A stretch of 64,000 nucleotides of DNA, taken from contig CM051512.1 of assembly GCA_028015205.1 (NCBI GenBank), positions 3,346,755-3,410,754 of the forward strand. The letters are read 5' to 3'. The position numbers and the translations under genes are program-made. The notes beneath the pieces were generated by a model, which had not been told where the DNA came from, made no database searches, and saw only the letters and a program-made list of their open reading frames with translations. This DNA is from Mytilisepta virgata (lineage: Eukaryota > Mollusca > Bivalvia > Mytilida > Mytilidae). Positions 56,911-64,000 of this stretch are shown in pieces (position 1 is the first letter of the stretch; the number at the start of each line of letters is the position of its first letter).

Positions 56911-57050
56911 ACTTATTGACTGCATATTCGGGGAATAGTAAGTTTATTGTACCCTTCATACCAACTATTGCCCCTTGGCTACGCCTCGGGGCAATAGTTG
57001 GTATCTCTTGGACAATAAACTTACTATTCCCCTCATAGCCAGTCAATAAG
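56911..57050. repeat. Palindrome 8
   Basis: The arms CTTATTGACTG/CAGTCAATAAG-type and GGGGAATAGTAAGTTTATTG/CAATAAACTTACTATTCCCC enclose GGCTACGCCTCGGGGC. It is nearly perfect over about 60 bp per arm. Confidence 0.85.
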
Positions 57051-57059
57051 TATATACTA

Positions 57060-57870
57060 TTGTATATGCTGATTTTTGTCGAGCTAATACGAGTTTGAAT
57101 GGTATCAGTTATCGGTAATTTAAAGTACACTCAGTTCCACCCTTTTATCAACTCACATATATTACTGAACACGTGACTTTCTAATATCTTATATTTGATT
57201 AAATCTGTTTGAAAATTATTCTGTGACTTTAGTAGAATTTGACCTAACGTTACGTAACATATTGTCTAGACATTATCCTCCTGATGAAATAGAAAAGGTG
57301 TAAATTTTAGTTAATATGTTTCCTGAATGAGACATTTTCCAGCACTTGACGAATCTATTTCATATACAAGCACTTACTTGTGACAATTCTGTCAACAAAT
57401 TATTAATTTCTTATCAATAGCTGTCAAAGGTGATCAAAGGTGGAGACACTAATCACGAAATGGAATCAAAAATTACTTGAGGTTTCCTTTTACCAACTCT
57501 ATGAATAACAAGTAATAACTGTAACAGTGAACTGTTACGAAGTCTCCCAAAACGAAGTACTGATATCTCGAATGCCTTACATTGCATTCAATACATTATT
57601 TGTTTTTCAGAGACAGAAATAGGGAAAGTGTTCTTATAAAGTTTATGCATACTTAATTAACTTACTTGAAAATCGTGATATGGGTATATTTTGTGACCCG
57701 AGGTTTACAGTCATACAATGTCACACTTGATCAACTTTTGCTTGTCGACATGCTGCATTCACAGAGATATATCCCAATATTTCTGAACCGTTTACGAGAA
57801 CTGATTTTATTGTATGGTGTAATAAAATGCATTCGGTTTCATTAAATAAAAATAATAAAAAAGACTTCTT
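57060..57870. other. Intergenic, no recognised feature
   Basis: AT-rich; nothing supported. Confidence 0.4.
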
Positions 57871-57872
57871 AC

Positions 57873-57942
57873 CTCGCGTGATAAGTCCTCCGAACATCAA
57901 GCCAATATCATATAAAACGATACATTGCAACACAACAAGCAT
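57873..57942 (-). CDS. Weak candidate first exon with signal-peptide-like start
   Basis: On the minus strand ATG at 57942 opens MLVVLQCIVLYDIGLMFGGL ITRG and reaches a strong donor, CGCGAG|GTAAGA (57873/57872). An in-frame upstream ATG at 57984 is also possible. The hydrophobic start resembles a signal peptide. No following exon was identified, so the call rests on the donor and hydrophobicity only. Confidence 0.25.
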
Positions 57943-58023
57943 TGTTTTTTTAAATTTATGACCAAGCAAATGAAATAATATCATGTCTGATACATTGATG
58001 TCTTCCCTGTATCAATATTTAAA

Positions 58024-59030
58024 TGGTTTATGAGATATTTGAACATTGCGTATTAAAATGTGTTAAAGGGATACACATTTTTACAGTTTTTGAAATATTT
58101 AAAAATTATTGATTTGAGGGGAGAGGATACCCCCCCCCCCCTCCACTCCACCCTTTTTGGTGGAGTTTTAGGTTTTATCAATCTGGGGAAAAAGAAAATA
58201 TATGATTTAGGGGCAGGGATTTTAATGCTTTACGAGATAATTAAAGACTAATGATTCGAGGGGGTGGGGATTTTATTTTTATATAACTCAAGATAATTGG
58301 TTTAAGGGGGCGAGAATGACGCCCATTGAGTAATGAGGGGAATCACGGTATTGATACGCATCGCTTTCAGCGCCGCTATTATGCCGTTTCTTTATTATGA
58401 CGTCGCGCTTTACCGTCGAAAATTTATGAGATAATTGAACATTATTGATTTGATGGGAGTGGTGATAACCCCTTCGGGAAGCGAAGTCTGTGTCACTTGT
58501 TGCGTCTTACCAAGCAAATGAAATAATATGGGAAATAAGAAAATATATGGTTTAGGGGTTGGGATTTTAACGGTTTATGAGATAATTGAACATAATCGAT
58601 TTGATGGGAGTGGCGATAACCCCCTGGGGAAGCGAGGTATGTGTCATTTGGTGCGTCTTACCATGGGGAACAAGAAAATATATGGTCTAGGGGTGGGGAT
58701 ATTAACGGTTTATGAGATAATTGGACATTATTGATTTGATGGAAGTGGCGATAACCCCATGTGGAAGCGACGTATGTGTCATTTGGTGCGTCTTACCATG
58801 GGGAATAAGAAAATATATGGTTTAGGGGTGTTTATTTTAACGTTTATGAGATAATTGGACATTATTGATTTTTGAATGAGGTACATGTCAATTAATGCCT
58901 TTTGTTACGCAGAATAATAAAATATATGATTTTCAAAATTATCGACTTTTGGGATGTGGACGATCCCCCTAGAGGAACGAGGTATATGTCATTTAATAGG
59001 TGTTATAAAATATATGATATGAGATCGTTA
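58024..59030 (+). repeat. 134-151-bp satellite-like array
   Basis: Clear unit starts (TTTATGAGATAATTGAAC or variant) are at 58423, 58574, 58709 and 58843. Degenerate units lie on both sides (58024, near 58225, near 58914). Each unit contains GAAAATATATGG, a G-rich GTTTAGGGGT, a GATAACCCC run and a GTGCGTCTTACCA end. The first clear unit has an extra CAAGCAAATGAAATAAT, a word also found at 57963. Confidence 0.8.
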
Positions 59031-59287
59031 TTAGTCACTCTCGTAGTTTTCGATGAAAAAAAAAATTCCCCATAGGGTCCTATAGTAAACCCCTAGCCTC
59101 TTTGAACTCCTCATTATACGTCTTAGTGATCCTCGTCAAAAAGTGAATAGTATTAGGCACATCTAGAAACATTGATCTTTCATCATGGAAAATCTCAGAT
59201 CCATATCTGTGACGGTTATTGAGACATAGAACGAACAAAATCGGAGAGGAAGAAAAAAAATGTTCGATAAATATCGCAAATCAAAAT

Positions 59288-59324
59288 CTATAAGTCTCCC
59301 ACTTCGTTTGGGAGACTTATTTAT
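59288..59324. repeat. Short hairpin
   Basis: AAGTCTCCCACTTCGTTTGGGAGACTT has a 10-bp stem and abuts the foldback at 59325. Confidence 0.7.
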
Positions 59325-59655
59325 AGTACAACTAATCGCTGAATTCAAATATCAGAAATATTAAAACGCTTCACCGAACTACGCATTATATCACGAGTGT
59401 GCACGAGTTATTTACAGCTGTAGTTTGGGCACAATTTGGTTATTTCTTTTATTTCAATTCAGCGATTAGTTATACTTTTTATTACATTGTACAGTATCTA
59501 GCATTTTAGCAGAAATAAATTGAAATAAAACGGACTATGTCTTTTGATATCTTTCCGCGACAATTGGGAAGTCACTTCATAGAGTGATATACCGGCTGTT
59601 CTTTTCACACGTGATTTACCAGAGTTTCTTTCACTCGGATATTACGGTTAATCAA
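59325..59655 (-). mobile_element. Foldback repeat family F, fuller copy
   Basis: The inner hairpin runs 59325-59478 (AACTAATCGCTGAATTCAAA and TTTCAATTCAGCGATTAGTT). The outer part matches 5225-5400 reversed, including GCTGTTCTTTTCACACGTGA. Confidence 0.7.
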
Positions 59656-59835
59656 CGGTTAAAATGTAATAATGCACATTTATGCCTTTGTCATGGATAA
59701 ATTAATGAAATGATGTCTCACAATTATTGATGCACACACTTCATTCTTTTGCAAATGGCTTACATCGCATGGATTTATTTTAGTGAGTACGTTAAAAACG
59801 AAAATCTCGTATTTCCTTGTATAGATTTCTGAAAG

Positions 59836-60025
59836 CCTGCAGGAAGCAGAGACTGCTTACTCTTCCGGAGCACCTGAGTCTACCCCCGATTCATATGTTT
59901 TTAGTTTTAAGTGTAGTGTTTATATTGTTTTGGTCTTGTCTTCGTTGTTCTCTGGAGTTCGTCAGTTATTTTCGCTTTTTCCCTCCTTCGAATACCCCTT
60001 TGATATTTCTTGACTTTACTTGGAT
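59836..60025 (+). mobile_element. PLE tail fragment, type B, plus orientation
   Basis: CCTGCAGGAAGCAGAGACTG to GATATTTCTTGACTTTACTT. It is the only type B copy in this orientation. Confidence 0.75.
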
Positions 60026-60459
60026 CATCTAAAAACAAAGAACGTCACTGTTTCCATTATCAAACGTAAATACGCAATCAATAAGGCAGTTGACAAATTC
60101 AACTAACATCCAACTTTCTTACAGGTTTAATTCATATCGACTTTCTTTTTCTTTTTTATATTAATTAAAACAAATTCCCCTTTGGGTGCCTCAACTTTCC
60201 TGATTTTTACACATACCCTTGCTCATCATATTTATTTGTTGCTTTGGTGTTATTGGTGGATTCCTAGAAATCCAAACGTTAACCAATCATCCACTGAGAT
60301 CATGGGCGACAACAAGTTGATTTAATTTTTTGGATTTTTAGGTTCAGAAAGGTATAGATTGACAAAGAATTAGAGAAACATAAATAAATATTTTTGAAAG
60401 AATATCGAACCTGTAAGAAAGTGGATAGAGACCGTAAGACCAAACTGCAAGGCCAAGTC

Positions 60460-60625
60460 CAATTCTTGAAAACAGTAACATAACAAATTAATACAAAATA
60501 ATAAAAAATAAAACAAACACACAGCGAACTAAATTAGAACAAGACAGTATAATTTTTTAGCATTAGAAACGTCTAGTCAATCAAAAACCGTAGAGACATC
60601 AGTCGCGTCGCAACAGTAAGGAACG
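60460..60625 (-). mobile_element. Degraded PLE tail, type C
   Basis: AACTAAATTAGAACAAGACA and a weak AGACATCAGTCG-AACAGTAAGG segment resemble type C tails. Heavily diverged. Confidence 0.4.
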
Positions 60626-60629
60626 TTTT

Positions 60630-62570
60630 TTTTTTTTTTATTGTAACTAGAATACATTCTACATTAAATTAAAGTTTCAAGTAGTCATGTATTGTCATCA
60701 AACAATTAACATAAACTTTCGTATTGTATTGTCGCAATATAATAATATGCTATGTTTGTAATTCTAGAGGCGAAATCTGTAAATAAACGTGTTCGAGAAG
60801 GAATTACTGTATAATTTAAGGGCCAATAATTACTTGTTTCATTGAAATACGTGTTTTCTATTGGAGGAAATTAGTCACATGGCTTTGGAAAGTGATGTTT
60901 CATACATATGTAACCCAACAGGCCTTAAAGTCAAAATCTAGTTTAGCTCGCGCTGCCATGACGACGTTGATGACGCTGCAATGCAGAGGAGTGATATATC
61001 AAGACAATACGGAGAATATTTAAAAAAAAAATCAGTCATATTTTATACTTGTTGAATGTAAAATGTAATTACGACAATTAAATGCATCATTTAAGCAATG
61101 TTATAGGGTTGTAAAATCCTTGACAGTACACAAATTTTTAGCATGAAGCACTTTTGCGCTTCATTCAAAATGTTTTTCTGTCAAAGCTTTTACACTACGA
61201 TGAAACTACAAGTATTTAATACTTAATTGAATGGTGTCGTTCGTCAAGTTTACTGGTTCCATAGATAATGTTTTTAGTGTTGACGCATTGTGTCTGGGAC
61301 TATATCTGTAGTGTGGGGTTTTGTTCCCTATGGAAGATCACATGTTTATCAGTAGATGTAAAATAAAATTGAAAAGTACAATAAATATTTTAATTACGGT
61401 AGTAATGCCTTGTACAAGTACGTCGTGAAGATTTTTATTATCCTTCAATTAAAATCTACGTTATATACAAAGTTGATGTGAATTAATAAATCAAATGACA
61501 CGTATGTGCATACTAAGTTTTGGTGTATTTTTCCCCTGCAATCTTACGAATCTTATGAATAAACATATATACAGGTATTAAGCATCCTGAATTTACCTTT
61601 TGGATCTATACAATTAGATTCCAGTTTCTCGCACAAAAATCTATACATTCAAATTAATTAACTAGCAATAATAACTCTGCATAAATTTATTTCTTAAGTT
61701 TTGCCTCTAAAAGGAGAAGAATAGAATATGAAGGTGTTCGCCGTCATAACCAAAGAATTGTATTTTTCTAGGAATTGTCATATGCCTACGTCAGCTAATC
61801 CGACAAATCCGATATAATAATGCTTAGATTGGTATCGTACGTGGTAGTATCCTATTCATCTGAGGTAATCAGATGTACCAAAACAGTTGTTAGAAATCAA
61901 CGGTGTTATCAGAATATCAGATACTTGAATAAGATGTTAATTTCAGTCTGCATGAAATTATTATTATAAAATCTGTCAACACGAGGACATATACCAAATA
62001 CAATAATCGGATATAAAAAGTTCCTAACTCGTTTATTTTCATTTAATATGATTCTTGTTAGTAACATACTTGTACGCATCAAATGAACATATCATATTTC
62101 TGTGTAAAAAGATATTAATTGTCAATGAAGACGTAATACGATGATAAAGTTGAATTCTGGGATATGTCAGATATACTGGAATTAATTTCATATCAGAAAC
62201 TTTATAAGTTAATACGATGGTAAGTAAATTTTTCTATTCTAAAAATTTTTCTTACGCCCAATGCTTATTTTTTTTGCTTATTATCACAATTAAAACTTAA
62301 ATAAAAAAACGTAAACTATTTATAATGGTTTTATATTGTGAAAAAGTTGGTCCAATCTCTAGGGTTTCTGTTTAAAAACATACGTACATATACTCTTGGA
62401 GTAAAAATTACATTTTCCACTTTGTTATTGTGCGTTTTCTAGTTCATTTTAAGAAAATGATTTTTTATATATATATTAAAATAATAATTGTATAGTCATG
62501 TTACAAACTTGAAATGCTTTAGTTAACTTAATTTATATCTCAAAACTATACAACACAGACGGAATGTAAC
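60630..62570. other. Intergenic; one palindrome
   Basis: Apart from the hairpin at 61111-61193, no supported feature. Confidence 0.4.
61111..61193. repeat. Palindrome 9
   Basis: GTAAAATCCTTGACAG and CTGTCAAAGCTTTTAC form the base. GCATGAAGCAC and GCGCTTCAT form the tip. Confidence 0.7.
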
Positions 62571-63000
62571 ACACAGTCAAATGAAAATGAAGTATAATAA
62601 ATTCGTCCCTGGAATTTCCAATCTAACTTCTTTGGCGATATTGCATTGGGTTTCTACCTCCAGTAAATGTATATACGTATACATCTGAAAGTCCAAAGCT
62701 CTTCCAATACATTCTTTTCCTCGGAAAAACACTGTGAATTCATTTATTTTGGTTGACATCAAATTTCGTGGATCTGGGAAAAGGGCATATTTTAAGGCTC
62801 TTAATACAGTCAAAACTGCTTTAATGGACACCTCTATATAGAAAATCACTGTCTATAAAGGGCATTGCTAAAAAGTCCATGTTATGTACAAAGCTTTAAA
62901 AATCAGACTCTATATAAACGACACCTGCTCATATAGGGCACTTTTCTCTGTACCCTTTGGTGCCTTTTATACAAGGTTTGACTGTCATGACTGTATTTCC

Positions 63001-63078
63001 CATTTTGTAAATTATAAAAATTACAAAATGTATCTGTTACATCTACAATGTAGATGAAATTATATAATTTACAAAATG
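63001..63078. repeat. Palindrome 10
   Basis: CATTTTGTAAATTATA against TATAATTTACAAAATG, with CATCTACAATGTAGATG inside. Confidence 0.75.
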
Positions 63079-63494
63079 CAAAATATAATAATTTCATGGA
63101 TTTCGAATGTCAAAACAAATAAAATATATCGAAATGAAAAAGCAGTTTAAACTGGCGAAATATTTAAAACCAGAAGAAAAATAAACAGTTTTCGATCCGA
63201 CATATTTCGTTCGAAGTTCGTATATAATCGATTATTTCATAACATTTGATTAATTTCAATTTATGAAAGACCACTTAGGGCTTATTCCGAGAATAGTATT
63301 GTAAGAACATTCATATTTAATTTTTTTTTTCTAAATTCGTGGTTTGATCTCTACACCAAATCCACGAAAACTGGTGTACCACGAATTATAAGCGTTTCAT
63401 AGTATTCCTCAAAATGAATGCAATAAATCTTTATTTAAACGTGAAATCTCAAAATTTCTGTTATAGCAATTATCTTTTTTTTTTATTTAAAAAA

Positions 63495-63752
63495 AAGTTG
63501 AATCTTGTGAAAACTAGGAGTATGTCCCTGCCTCTCTTATAGCTATATCCTAAGATGGTTTTGGTTTAATCCTTTGGTCATTTACGCATTTTCGAAATTG
63601 CTCTTCAACTATTTGAACCATTGTTTGGGATTTAAACACTTTAGGGCCTGGCCACAGCTGATGAGTCTTAAATCGACGAGATGTGAACATCTTGTGCAGT
63701 AGACGAAATATGCACACTTTGTTCATCAAAATTGGTATCAATGAATTTACTG
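63495..63752 (+). repeat. Dispersed repeat family R, near full length
   Basis: It runs from TGTGAAAACTAGGAGTATG through GATGGTTTTGGTTTAATCC and GATGAGTCTTAAATCGACGA to CATCAAAATTGGTATCAATG. A small internal duplication repeats the CGACGA-ATGTG-ACATC part. Confidence 0.65.
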
Positions 63753-64000
63753 CACACCAAGAGCCGATTTTGTATTTTTAATACGTTCAAATTCCCTTTC
63801 TTTCTCAATTTTTTGTCTTTCCGTTTTTCATTTGTCTCTTTTCGCATTTAATTTTAACCATTTAAGAAAACATTAAATGAACGACTATGCGCAACCTATT
63901 TCAGGGGGAAATTACCGATCATAAAAAGTTATAATTCAAAGCTGCAAATTATTTTTCTAAATTCAAAGATACTATAACTGGAGAGGTCGTAATTTATGTT

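Noticed and set aside
62577..62849. 90-codon minus-strand frame
   Set aside because: It has slightly better composition than background and an acceptor-like TTTTCCCAG inside, but no motif, start context or partner exon.

Overview
The window is AT-rich nuclear DNA from an animal, most likely a bivalve mollusc and plausibly a mussel. Reasons: no bacterial gene density; dense nested transposon remnants; tRNA-derived SINEs; many Penelope-like retroelement fragments whose reverse transcriptase and 3' tail resemble sequences I associate with bivalve genomes. The species is an inference, not a match. No rRNA gene, functional tRNA gene, CRISPR array or virus is visible.

Only one intact, gene-sized host reading frame stands out: a 279-codon minus-strand frame at 6203-7042 encoding an unrecognised protein with a cysteine-rich membrane-like segment. 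A decayed paralogue lies 4.4 kb away at 11420-12195 in the same orientation, with frameshifts and stops. Weaker exon-like segments occur at 1944-2370 (minus), 5931-6035 (plus), 24500-24688 (plus) and 57873-57942 (minus). None can be joined into a gene from this window alone.

Layout. 1-1330: C-terminal reverse transcriptase and tail of a Penelope-like element (PLE) that enters from the left. 1331-5540: exon candidate, PLE tail, local duplication carrying a hairpin MITE, 51-bp repeats, foldback element. 5580-12200: host gene, PLE copy ending at a (TCTA)n run, a hairpin repeat split by a TA-flanked 937-bp element, a foldback repeat and the pseudogene. 12200-24700: mostly unannotatable AT-rich DNA with a broken hAT transposase, microsatellites and several long palindromes. 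25300-36700: PLE tails of two further subfamilies, minisatellites, palindromes, a LINE 3' fragment and a TTAA-flanked element. 36750-39350: two tRNA-derived SINEs, a TA-flanked 302-bp MITE with an empty sister site, and a hairpin repeat. 39550-48710: a TIR transposon family and a tandem segmental duplication (40559-43709 and 44128-48709) with insertions of different ages. 48708-52080: PLE N-terminal fragment, a 16-unit 40-bp array and a 60-bp array. 52200-64000: inverted repeat pair, more MITEs, palindromes, a 135-bp array and little else.

The functional theme is transposon biology, not a host pathway. The PLE fragments together suggest an element with a CxC linker upstream of the reverse transcriptase and no C-terminal GIY-YIG endonuclease. 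That is the architecture described for N-terminal-endonuclease PLEs (Naiad-type). Two truncated copies stop exactly at a microsatellite or homopolymer. The nesting of elements gives a readable relative chronology.
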